NCBI GenBank assembly: GCA_034190085.1
Contig: JAXHTS010000019.1
Span: 1 to 64,000, forward strand
Length of the DNA: 64,000 nucleotides
Reading direction: 5' to 3'
DNA from: Spirochaetota bacterium
Lineage (GTDB): Bacteria > Spirochaetota > UBA4802 > JAFGDQ01
A model generated the notes under the pieces. That model did no database searches and was not told the origin of the DNA. It saw nothing but the letters and a program-made list of their open reading frames with translations. The position numbers were made by a program, and so were the translations under genes. Shown one piece after another: positions 9,661 through 18,480 of the stretch. Every line of letters starts with the position of its first letter. Position 1 is the first letter of the stretch.

Positions 9661-9753
9661 GATACATGGATCATGTGATTCTGGGTTGGGCATTTGGTTT
9701 TGTTCATAAAAATTTTCCTAAATAGGAAAAAATAGATTTGGATGGTGAAGGTT
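9661..9753 (+). repeat. Exporter leader repeat, copy 1
   Basis: Upstream region of the first HAE3 exporter. It shares a roughly 90-base sequence with 12173-12264 and 14689-14776, including the core TTGGGCATTYGGTTTTG and a following TTTTTCCTAAATAG-like tract. The hairpin arms here are TGGGCA (9687-9692) and TGTTCA (9701-9706); two G-U pairs replace the G-C pairs of the other copies, so the stem is still possible. Confidence 0.7.
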
Positions 9754-12165
9754 TTGAACAGAAAGGATAATTACATTGTAAAAGCTAACAATCTATTCGC
9801 AATATTCGCAGAATGGATAATTGATCATCGCTGGTTAGTAATCGTTGGATGTCTCATAATGAGTATAGGGGGCGCTATTCTAGCCCTTCAGCTTCGGATA
9901 GATAATTCAACAGAGGTTTATTTTCAGGAAAATGATCCCTATTATGTCGATTATCAGAATATTTTGGAAGAATATGGAAATGATGAATTTCTATATATTG
10001 TCTACAAAGCCAAACAGGGAATATTTAACCTGGAAACACTACAGAAAATTAAAGAGCTAGTGAAGGAATTAGAGGGAATTCCGTACGTGGAAAAGGCAAA
10101 AGCTGTCACAAATATTGAGATTCTGGAAGGCAGTTCAAAAGGCGATTTAAAAATTTATAACCTCAATGATAATTTTCCATCTACAAAGGTTAAAGCACAG
10201 CTACTTATGCGAAAGTTATTAGATAAGCCATTGTATTTGAACGGTTATATCTCTGAGGATGGCAATTTTGCTGCAATACTTTGTGAGATGGAGGATAGAC
10301 CTGAAGGTGACCCAAATTACCACATGATGATAGTTGAAAAATTAAAAGATATAATATCAAAATCGGATTACCAGGAGTTTGAATTTTGGACTGCAGGTTT
10401 TCCTGTTGTCAACTTTGAATTTAATAAACAGACAGAGAAAAGCAGCGCCATATTTTCTATAATAACATTTATTTTAATAACATCTCTCCTTATTTATTTA
10501 TTTCGCCAGATTAAAGGTGTTGTAGGCCCCTATTCTGTTATACTATTCGCCTTGCTGCTAACGCTTGGATTTATGGGGATAAATAAATTTCCTGTAACCG
10601 CCATGTTTTCGATGCTTCCATCACTATTGATGGCAATTGGAGTGGCAATCTCGATTCATATAATTAACGAATATCAATCACATCTTAAAGCCGGATATGA
10701 TAATAGAACATCTATTCTTGGAGCAATAAAACTATTGGGCATTCCCTGTTTATTTACAACCATCACGACCGCAATTGGTTTTGCTTCTTTGACTATCTCA
10801 CATGTTCGCGCTAATCATGAGTTTGGATGTTATGTGATATTTGGCGTCCTGGCTGTCTTTATCTTTTCCTTCACAAGTCTTATAGCGCTTCTGTCTATTG
10901 GCAGTAGAAAAGCTGAAGATAAATTTAGAAATGAGAACAAAATAAAATATAATAAATTTTTAAATGAGATGATGTTGAGCATAGCCAACATAAATAAAAG
11001 ATATAAGGGAAGAATTTTAACAGTTACCGTTTTAATCAGCATTGCAGCCATATATGGCATAACAAAACTACAAGTTAACTCATCTTACTATAAGTTATTT
11101 GACGAGAAAATGAAGGTAGTCAGGGATTTCAGATTTATTGATAAAAAGATGGCCGGGACTGGGAATTTTGAAGTATTGCTCGATTCAAAAAAAGCTGATG
11201 GAGTCAAGTCATTGAAATTTATTCAAACACTGGAGAAAATCCAGGACTTTGCTAATGATCAGGATTATATCGTCAACAAGACAAGTTCAGTAGTAGATAT
11301 TGTTAAAGATGTTAACATGTCCTTGCATAACAACAAGAAAGCTTTTTACAGGCTGCCCTCTTCGAATGAAGAGGTTTCGCAGTATATTTTACTGTACGAA
11401 GTTTCCGGGGGTGAGGAATTGGAGAAACTTGTATCAGCCGATATTGCCGCAGCTAAGCTTACAATTTATTTAAAAACTACAGATACACAAACTTCCAGCC
11501 GTTTTTATGAGGATCTGGCAAAGTTTATTAATTCAACAAAACCGGATAGCTATTCTTTCAAGATATCCGGAGCGACATTTATGTTTAATCAAATGTTAAC
11601 TTATATACGTGAAAACCAGGCATCTTCCATTTTATTGGCGTTGGCCATTATATCAATAATGATGATAGTTGTTTTCCGTTCATTAAAAGTTGGACTCACC
11701 TCGATGGTTCCAAATATATTCCCTATTTTAATTACCCTGGGCATCATGGGATTAACTGGAATCTGGTTAGACCATGTTAACGCAATGCTTGCTTGCATAG
11801 CCATCGGGCTCGCTGTTGACGACACTATACATTTTGTATCCCGCTATAAGTTGGAATTCGATCGGTCAGGCAATTATGAGAATGCCTTGAATATCGCTAT
11901 GAGTGAAGCGGGTCGCGCTATGACAATGACTACTATTGTCCTGGTTATTGGTTTTGGTGTAATGGTAACTGCTGAACTGAATATCCTTCAATATTTTGGA
12001 TTATTATCTTCAATGTGCATTTTTATTGCCCTGCTATCCGATTACTTTATAGCGCCGAGTTTAATACTGCTATTCAAGCCTTTCGGAAAAGAATTCGACC
12101 CAACAGAAAAGACAGCAATAGGCACACCAGACAAAGAGTATGATTTGACCGCAGGAAAAGTATGA
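9754..12165 (+). CDS. HAE3/MMPL-type RND-superfamily exporter, copy 1
   Basis: About 803 residues with the duplicated RND layout: one membrane helix near residue 25, a periplasmic loop with RIDNSTEVYF and EEYGNDEFLYIVYKAKQG, a block of helices, a second loop, and a second block. The signature IGLAVDDTIHFVSRYKLEF lies in the second membrane block, where RND proteins carry proton-relay acidic residues. At one polypeptide of this size without an adaptor gene nearby, it fits the HAE3/hopanoid-exporter-like branch that moves lipids or hydrophobes from the inner membrane. I choose the TTG at 9754 because it aligns exactly with the ATG starts of the two paralogues (MNRKDN); an ATG four codons earlier is possible. 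Confidence 0.88.
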   Translation: MNRKDNYIVKANNLFAIFAEWIIDHRWLVIVGCLIMSIGGAILALQLRIDNSTEVYFQENDPYYVDYQNILEEYGNDEFLYIVYKAKQGIFNLETLQKIKELVKELEGIPYVEKAKAVTNIEILEGSSKGDLKIYNLNDNFPSTKVKAQLLMRKLLDKPLYLNGYISEDGNFAAILCEMEDRPEGDPNYHMMIVEKLKDIISKSDYQEFEFWTAGFPVVNFEFNKQTEKSSAIFSIITFILITSLLIYLFRQIKGVVGPYSVILFALLLTLGFMGINKFPVTAMFSMLPSLLMAIGVAISIHIINEYQSHLKAGYDNRTSILGAIKLLGIPCLFTTITTAIGFASLTISHVRANHEFGCYVIFGVLAVFIFSFTSLIALLSIGSRKAEDKFRNENKIKYNKFLNEMMLSIANINKRYKGRILTVTVLISIAAIYGITKLQVNSSYYKLFDEKMKVVRDFRFIDKKMAGTGNFEVLLDSKKADGVKSLKFIQTLEKIQDFANDQDYIVNKTSSVVDIVKDVNMSLHNNKKAFYRLPSSNEEVSQYILLYEVSGGEELEKLVSADIAAAKLTIYLKTTDTQTSSRFYEDLAKFINSTKPDSYSFKISGATFMFNQMLTYIRENQASSILLALAIISIMMIVVFRSLKVGLTSMVPNIFPILITLGIMGLTGIWLDHVNAMLACIAIGLAVDDTIHFVSRYKLEFDRSGNYENALNIAMSEAGRAMTMTTIVLVIGFGVMVTAELNILQYFGLLSSMCIFIALLSDYFIAPSLILLFKPFGKEFDPTEKTAIGTPDKEYDLTAGKV

Positions 12166-12172
12166 AAGCCCT

Positions 12173-12264
12173 GATACATGGATCATATGGATCTGGGTTG
12201 GGCATTCGGTTTTGCCCATAAATTTTTCCTAAATAGAAAAAAATTGATTTGGAGGGTGGAGGTT
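12173..12264 (+). repeat. Exporter leader repeat, copy 2
   Basis: Begins GATACATGGATCAT as copy 1 does and runs to the second exporter's start. A perfect 6-base stem TGGGCA (12199-12204) and TGCCCA (12213-12218) surrounds an 8-base loop, followed by an AT tract and the ribosome binding site GGAGG. Confidence 0.7.
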
Positions 12265-14643
12265 ATGAATAATACAAATAATTATTTTTCACGAGTAAAT
12301 GATCTATTCGCCGGATTAGCAGAATGGATAATTGATCATCGCAAGTTCGTAATCATTGTATGTGGCATTATAGGTGTGATGGGTATCGTATTATCGCTTC
12401 GTATTAAGATAGACAATTCCATGGATGTTTATTTCCGGCAAAATGATCCAACTTATGTAGATTATCAAAATTTTATAGAAGAGTATGGCAATGACCAATT
12501 CATATATATAGTATATAGAGTCAAACAGGGAATCTTTGACCTGGATGCATTACATAAAACTAAAATGTTAGTAAAGGATCTTGAGAAAGTTCCATTTGTA
12601 GAAAAAGTAAATGCAGTCACAAATATTGAAATTATTGAAGGCAATAAAAATGGCGCTATAAATGTTTATGGCCTCATGGATGATTTCCCTTCAAACCAGA
12701 GTGAGGCACATCCTCTTATGCAGAAGCTTCTTGATAAACCGTTGTATGTGAATGGATATATTTCTGATGATGCGAGTTATGCGGCTATACTATGTGAGGT
12801 GAAGGATAAACCAAAGGATGACCAAAATTACCAGATGAAGATATTTTCCGGTTTAAAAAATGTGCTATCAAAACAGGAATACAAGGAATTCGAATTCTGG
12901 CCGGTTGGGGAGCCTATTGTTGCCTCTGAGTGGAATGTTATACGGGAAAAAGATACTTTAGTACTATCTGTGCTTGTCTTTGTAGCAATTGCTATACTCC
13001 TTATTCTATTCTTCCGTCAGGCCAAGGGTGTTATTGGACCTCTTGCTGTAGTGTCATTTTCAACGGTTTTGGTTTTTGGTTTTATGGGTATAAACAGTTT
13101 CTCTTTCACAGGTGTAAGTGTTGTAATATCACCTTTATTGCTTTCTATTGGAGTGGCAACCACTGTTCATTTTATCAATAAATATCAGTTTCATCTTCGT
13201 TCAGGATTGAGCAATCGAACATCAATTATTGAAGCAGTAAGAATGGTAGCGATTCCTTGCTTTTTTACCTCCATAACAACAGCCATAGGATTCGGTTCAA
13301 TGATCATCTCTCCAATCCCTGCTATTAGTGAGTATGGATCTTATCTTGTATTTGGGCTGTTAGTAATATTTTTTCTTTCTGTTACAATTCTATTAGTGAT
13401 TCTCTCCTTTTCAGGGGAGAAGACTGAGATGAAATATATAAATTATAATGTAAAAACAAAAAGCAATGGTTTTATTGATTCTCTGCTAAAGCGAATCGGG
13501 TATTTGAACAGAAGTTATTCACGTTTAATTTTAATAATAGCGTCAATAATAGGTGTTATTTCTATATACGGGATAACCAGACTTCAGATAAACGCATCTA
13601 TGCTTGAGCAATTAGGCGACAGCTTGCAAGTAACTCACGACTATGAGTTTGTAGACAAAACAATGGCTGGGACAGGTAGTTTTGAAATTGTGCTGGATTC
13701 AAATAAGCTGGATGGTGTAAAGACACAAAAATTTGTTCAAATCCTTGAGAGTATCCAAAAATTTGCCCTTACTCAGGATTATCTTGTGAGGAAGACTAGT
13801 TCAGTAGTTGACATCATAAAAGAAGTTAATAGCTCTTTGCACAATAATGATAAGGCATTTTACAGGATTCCCTCTTCAGATGATGAGGTTTCTCAGTACA
13901 TTTTGCTCTATGAGATTTCAGGAGGGGAGGAATTGGAGAAACTTGTATCAGCAGATTTAGCTGCAGCAAGGCTGACTATTTATGTAAAATCTACTGACTC
14001 CATTATCGCCAAGCGTTTTTATGATGAGATAGTAAACTATATTGAGTCAGTAAAACCAGATGATTATTCCTACAGAATAACTGGATTCTCATATCTGATG
14101 GTTGAAATGATGGATTATGTAGGAAGGTCCCAAAGACAGTCCCTTTTGCTTGCTCTGATAATCATCTCAGCACTGATGATATTAATTTTTCGTTCAGTAA
14201 AGATGGGACTTATATCCATGATTCCGAATATATTCCCAACTTTTTTTATTCTGGGTTTCATGGGAGCATCTGGCATAATACTAGATCATGCCAGATCAAT
14301 GCTTGCCCCTATAGCCATTGGGCTTGCGGTTGATGATACAATACATTTAATATATCGTTATCAGCTTGAATTCAAGCGTCTTGGTCGTTATGAGAAGGCG
14401 CTTGATGCTGCATTAAGTAGTGTTGGTCGTGCTATATTGATAACTACTATTATTTTAGTTTTAGGCTTTTTTATAATGATGGTTTCTGAAATGAATAATA
14501 TCTCTTATTTCGGCATGTTATCAGGAATATGCATCTTCATTGCTTTACTTTCAGACTACTTCATAGCTCCATCACTAATACTACTCTTCAAACCCTTCGG
14601 AAAAGAATTCGACCCAGAAGAAAAAACAGCTATAGGCACATAA
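12265..14643 (+). CDS. HAE3/MMPL-type RND-superfamily exporter, copy 2
   Basis: A 792-residue paralogue of its upstream neighbour, with the same motifs in the same places: KIDNSMDVYF, EEYGNDQFIYIVYR, SSVVDIIKEVNSSLHNN, EISGGEELEKLVSADLA, and IGLAVDDTIHLIYRYQLEF in the last membrane block. The ATG at 12265 has GGAGG five bases away; the longer open frame upstream only reads the leader repeat. Its coding region stops early: the bases after the stop (14644-14676) still match the coding end of copy 1 (PDKEYDLTAG), so a point change has shortened the tail by about a dozen residues. Likely inner-membrane export, same module as the LolA-like and barrel proteins downstream. Confidence 0.88.
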   Translation: MNNTNNYFSRVNDLFAGLAEWIIDHRKFVIIVCGIIGVMGIVLSLRIKIDNSMDVYFRQNDPTYVDYQNFIEEYGNDQFIYIVYRVKQGIFDLDALHKTKMLVKDLEKVPFVEKVNAVTNIEIIEGNKNGAINVYGLMDDFPSNQSEAHPLMQKLLDKPLYVNGYISDDASYAAILCEVKDKPKDDQNYQMKIFSGLKNVLSKQEYKEFEFWPVGEPIVASEWNVIREKDTLVLSVLVFVAIAILLILFFRQAKGVIGPLAVVSFSTVLVFGFMGINSFSFTGVSVVISPLLLSIGVATTVHFINKYQFHLRSGLSNRTSIIEAVRMVAIPCFFTSITTAIGFGSMIISPIPAISEYGSYLVFGLLVIFFLSVTILLVILSFSGEKTEMKYINYNVKTKSNGFIDSLLKRIGYLNRSYSRLILIIASIIGVISIYGITRLQINASMLEQLGDSLQVTHDYEFVDKTMAGTGSFEIVLDSNKLDGVKTQKFVQILESIQKFALTQDYLVRKTSSVVDIIKEVNSSLHNNDKAFYRIPSSDDEVSQYILLYEISGGEELEKLVSADLAAARLTIYVKSTDSIIAKRFYDEIVNYIESVKPDDYSYRITGFSYLMVEMMDYVGRSQRQSLLLALIIISALMILIFRSVKMGLISMIPNIFPTFFILGFMGASGIILDHARSMLAPIAIGLAVDDTIHLIYRYQLEFKRLGRYEKALDAALSSVGRAILITTIILVLGFFIMMVSEMNNISYFGMLSGICIFIALLSDYFIAPSLILLFKPFGKEFDPEEKTAIGT

Positions 14644-14688
14644 GACAAAGAGTATGATTTGACCGCAGGATAAATATGAAACTCATGA

Positions 14689-14776
14689 GATATGAATTTG
14701 TGATTCTTGGTTGGGCATTCGGTTTTGCCCATAAATTTTTTCTAAATAGAAAAAATTGATTTAAAGGGTGGAGGTG
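14689..14776 (+). repeat. Exporter leader repeat, copy 3
   Basis: Third copy of the leader, with stem TGGGCA (14712-14717) and TGCCCA (14726-14731), the same loop, the AT tract and GGTGGAGGTG before the ATG. Together the three copies show that the duplicated unit comprised leader plus gene. Confidence 0.7.
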
Positions 14777-17186
14777 ATGAATAGAAAGGATAACTTCGTA
14801 ACGAAAATTAACGACAGGTTCGCTGATTTAGCAGAAAGGGTAATTGATCATCGCTGGGTAGTATTCTTTATATGTCTCACCTTATTCATTGGACTAACTG
14901 TTTTATCCTTAAAGCAACGGATAGATACCTCCATGGAGGTATGGTTCCTGGATGGTGACCCATCCTTTAATTATTATCATAACTTTGTGAGAGAATTCGG
15001 CAATGACGAATTTATATATATAGTGTATAGAACAAAACAAGGAATATTTAATCTCGACTCTTTAAGCAAAACGAAAAGGTTAGTGGAAGATCTTGAGGAA
15101 ATCCCATACGTGGAAAAGGTAAATGCTATCACCAATATAGAACTAACAGAAGGTAGCGTGAATGGGGATTTAAATGTTTACAGCTTAATGAATGAGTTCC
15201 CTTCCAGTCAAGTGGAGGCAAATTCACTTATGCACAAGATTATGGATAAACCGTTGTATGTGAATTCCTATATCTCTGAAGATTCAAACTTTGCGGCTAT
15301 CCTTTGTGAGTTGGAGAATAAAGCAAAGGATGATCCTACTTACAACGTGAATATTGCAACCAGTTTGGAGAGGATACTATCGAAACTGGATTATGAAGAT
15401 TTTAGATTCTGGCCAGTGGGTGAGCCTATTAGCAATTTTGAATTTTATAAAATTGTAATAAAGGATGGGATTATTATTAATACTATTGCCTATTTCTTGA
15501 TTTTTTTACTCCTCGTTCTTTTTTTTCGCCAGGCGAAGGTGATTGGAGGCATATTCTTAGTTACGATATTTTCGCTAGTTTTTGTTGTTGGTATCATGAA
15601 AATAATAGATTTTCCAATAACGGCTTTGTCTGTTATAACTCCATCTCTTATACTTGCGATTGGAGTGGCAACTAGTATTCATTTAATAACTGAGTATCAT
15701 TCACATGTTAAATCTGGATATACAAATCGAACATCTATCATAAAAGCGGTAAGTATGGTTGGATTTCCCTGTTTGTTTACTTCACTAACAACCGCAGTAG
15801 GCTTCGCTTCTGTAACTATCTCTCCTATAAGTATCCTTCGCGAGTATGGGTGGTCTATTGTAGTTGGTGTTTTAGTTGTCTTTGTTTTTTCCTTCTCAAT
15901 TCTATTGGTGATTTTAACATTTAAAAAGGAAAAAACTGGAAGAAAGTTTAATGGAGGGAAGGTAAACAAAGGAAATGGATTAATAGATTGGATGCTGCCG
16001 AGAATAGCCTCCCTTAATAAAAGATACTACATTAGAATATTAATAATTAGTGCTATTGTAAGTATTATTTGCAGTTATGGCATAACTAAGCTTCAGGTAA
16101 ACTCATCCTGGCTGGGAAAATTTGGAGACAGGACGAAGGTGTATCACGACTTCAAATTTGTAGATAAAACAATGGCTGTATCGGCTAGTTTCGAAATTTC
16201 ACTCGACTCAAAAAAGGCTGATGGCGTTAGGACTTATCAATTTGTTAAAACACTTGAGCAGATTCAGAACTTTGCAGAATCTAAGGACTATTTAGTAAAG
16301 AAGACTGTCTCAGTAGTAGACATAATTAGAGATGTAAACCGCTCTTTGCATAATAATGACATTGAATATTATAGATTGCCCTCTTCGGATAGGGAGGTTT
16401 CTCAGTACATATTGCTCTACGAGATATCAGGTGGGGAGGAACTGGAGAAACTTGTTTCAGCAGATTTAGCCACAGCAAGACTTACAATTTACATAAAATC
16501 TACTGATTCAATAACCTCCCGAGGCTTCTATGATGAGCTGGTTAATTTTATTGAGTCAGTTAAGCCGGCTGATTACGATTATAGAATAACCGGATTATCT
16601 TTTTTATTACTAGAAGCTATGCGATATATTGCAGATAATCAAATAAAATCCATTATGCTGGCATTTGTCATTATCTCATTAATGATGGTAATTGTATTCC
16701 GTTCAATAAAAGTAGGTCTAATCTCTATGCTACCAAACTTGTTCCCAATTGTTATTACCCTGGGATTCATGGGTTTATCTGGGATATGGTTAGACTTCGG
16801 GAGGTCATTGCTCGCTCCAATTGCCATTGGGCTTGCAGTTGATGATACTATCCATGTTATATCCCGGTATCGTCTTGAATTCTTTCGTATAGGGAATTAT
16901 GAAAAAGCGCTGGATGTGGCGATGAATGAAGTAGGCCGCGCTATCACCATTACTACTTATTCTATTTGTTGCCTTTATCTCTAATATGCTATCTGATATG
17001 AATGATCTATACTACTTCGGCATGTTAATATCAATGTGCATTTCTCTTGCCCTGCTTGCGGACTACTTCATAGCGCCATCATTGATTCTGCTCTTCAAGC
17101 CCTTTGGAAAAGAATTTAACCCGAACGAAAAGGTGGAAATAGATTCTCCAGATAAAAGAAATGGGTTAGCCATAGAAAGATTGTAA
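14777..17186 (+). pseudogene. HAE3/MMPL-type exporter, copy 3, frameshifted
   Basis: Third tandem paralogue, starting MNRKDNF at 14777 behind GGAGG. It is homologous to the other two throughout, including IGLAVDDTIHVISRYRLEF. Near 16951-16962, after GRAITIT, the frame breaks and ends at 16984. The true continuation lies in another frame and includes the SDMNDLYYFGML and LILLFKPFGKEF blocks, ending at 17186. Compared with copy 2 the change equals a net loss of two bases. The last two membrane helices are therefore uncoupled, and the protein would probably not fold fully. A sequencing error cannot be excluded, since the remainder is well preserved. Confidence 0.75.
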
Positions 17187-17200
17187 CTGCTCAGGTAGAT

Positions 17201-17627
17201 AGGCTGTAGGCATTTAGGCTATAGGTAGAGAATCATGCGTGATCATACAAAACTCAGAGCCTTTGAATTGGCCGATGAAGTGGCGCTTTTGATCTATCGA
17301 ACAACCATGGAATTCCCCAAGGAGGAAACATACGGGTTGACTTCCCAAATGAGAAGGGTGCCGGTTTCAGTTCCATCAAACATCGTTGAAGGGTGTGCAC
17401 GTGAGAGTCAGACCGAACATCTTCGCTTTCTTGAAATCGCGTTCGCTTCTTTAAGGGAGTTGCACTACCAGCTTGGCCTGTCCAAACGCCTGAGATATTT
17501 TGATGAACTTGACATTTCTGGCTGTGAAATAATAATTGTGGAGAACGGGAAGGTTTTGGGTGCCCTGCTTCGATCAATGCACAGATAGCGCAGACTTTGA
17601 AAACTAATAGCCTTTAGCCTACAGTCT
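17201..17627. mobile_element. Inverted-repeat-bounded element carrying a four-helix-bundle gene
   Basis: Imperfect inverted repeats frame the small gene inside. The left arm (17201-17225) holds GCTGTAGGC and AGGCTAT; the right arm (17604-17627), reversed, reads GACTGTAGGCTAAAGGCTAT. The arms share both words in the same order. The unit lies between the exporters and their likely partner genes and its gene is visibly richer in G+C than its neighbours, which suggests it arrived separately. Confidence 0.5.
17235..17588 (+). CDS. Four-helix-bundle protein (S23/IVP family)
   Basis: A 117-residue protein of the 23S rRNA intervening-sequence / four-helix-bundle family. Family marks are visible: a start with FELADEVALLIYRTT, then EETYGLTSQMRRVPVSVPSNIVEGCAR, then HLRFLEIAFASLRELHYQLGLSKRL. 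The family forms pentameric helical bundles. Its members occur inside 23S rRNA insertions, beside diversity-generating retroelements, and as free genes; their job is unclear. Here it lies in protein-coding context, with no rRNA or reverse transcriptase nearby, inside flanking inverted repeats. No clear ribosome binding site precedes the ATG. Confidence 0.85.
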   Translation: MRDHTKLRAFELADEVALLIYRTTMEFPKEETYGLTSQMRRVPVSVPSNIVEGCARESQTEHLRFLEIAFASLRELHYQLGLSKRLRYFDELDISGCEIIIVENGKVLGALLRSMHR

Positions 17628-17660
17628 AAACAACCTTAATAACAGGAAATGGAGGGAAGT

Positions 17661-18464
17661 ATGAAAAAAAATCTTATATTATGCATGCTGATAACTGCAA
17701 TCTTTTTATGGATAGTCCCATTAGCGTACAGTGAGGACGGCCATCAGATCATGCTCAAAAACTACAATCTGGACGAGGGCAGGGATCAGAAAGCAGACCT
17801 TACTATGGAACTCATCAAGAAGAACGGTAAAAAGAGGGTACGAGAGGTAACTTACTGGAAGTTAGAACGTGGGGATGAAGACAAAAGCCTCATGTACTTT
17901 CGTAAACCTGTATCAGATAAAGGAACTGCCTTCCTCACCTGGGAGCACAAGGATAAGGACGATGACCAATGGCTGTATCTGCCTGCATTAAAGAGAATAA
18001 GGAGAATATCTGCTGCGGAAAAACATAAATCCTTTATGGGTACAGACTTCTCTTATAATGATATGGCGCCTCCACATCCGGATGAATTTGTACATAGACT
18101 TTTAGGTGAAGAAAGGGTGGATGAGAAAGAGTGCTATTTAGTAGAGAGCATACACAAGACCTATACAGGTGACGCAGCCTATAAGAATAAAAAGAAATAT
18201 CAATACTCCCAAATGATATCCTACATTCGCAAGGATAACTATATGCTCATAAAGGCCAGATTTTTCGACAAAAAGGGGCGTGAATCCAAAGAGTTCCACG
18301 CACAGGATATAAAACAGATAGATGGAATATGGACAAGTCTGGTAATGGAGATGAAGAAGCTTAAAACCGGTCATCGAACTGTGCTGACAACAACAGACAT
18401 CAAATATAATACAGGCATAGGTGATAAGTTTTTCAGCCAGAGAGAATTGAAGAAAAGACGTTAG
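17661..18464 (+). CDS. LolA-like outer-membrane lipoprotein-sorting family protein (PF17131-like)
   Basis: About 267 residues with a signal peptide (MKKNLILCMLI... cleaved near AYSED). The body has the LolA/LolB-like fold signature of PF17131 proteins: TYWKLERGDEDKSLMYFRKP, DDQWLYLPALKRIRRIS and the hallmark FMGTDFSYNDM. These proteins are thought to bind a lipid or lipid anchor in the periplasm. The family is commonly encoded next to HAE3/MMPL exporters and a DUF1302-type barrel, the same arrangement as here, so I infer it shuttles the exported hydrophobe. The start at 17661 follows GGAGGG; an ATG four codons earlier lies inside that site. Confidence 0.85.
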   Translation: MKKNLILCMLITAIFLWIVPLAYSEDGHQIMLKNYNLDEGRDQKADLTMELIKKNGKKRVREVTYWKLERGDEDKSLMYFRKPVSDKGTAFLTWEHKDKDDDQWLYLPALKRIRRISAAEKHKSFMGTDFSYNDMAPPHPDEFVHRLLGEERVDEKECYLVESIHKTYTGDAAYKNKKKYQYSQMISYIRKDNYMLIKARFFDKKGRESKEFHAQDIKQIDGIWTSLVMEMKKLKTGHRTVLTTTDIKYNTGIGDKFFSQRELKKRR

Positions 18465-18480
18465 AAATACGGAGGGTAGG

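Noticed and set aside
17235-17588. Diversity-generating retroelement accessory gene (avd-like)
   Set aside because: The fold is related, but no reverse transcriptase, template repeat or variable repeat was found nearby.
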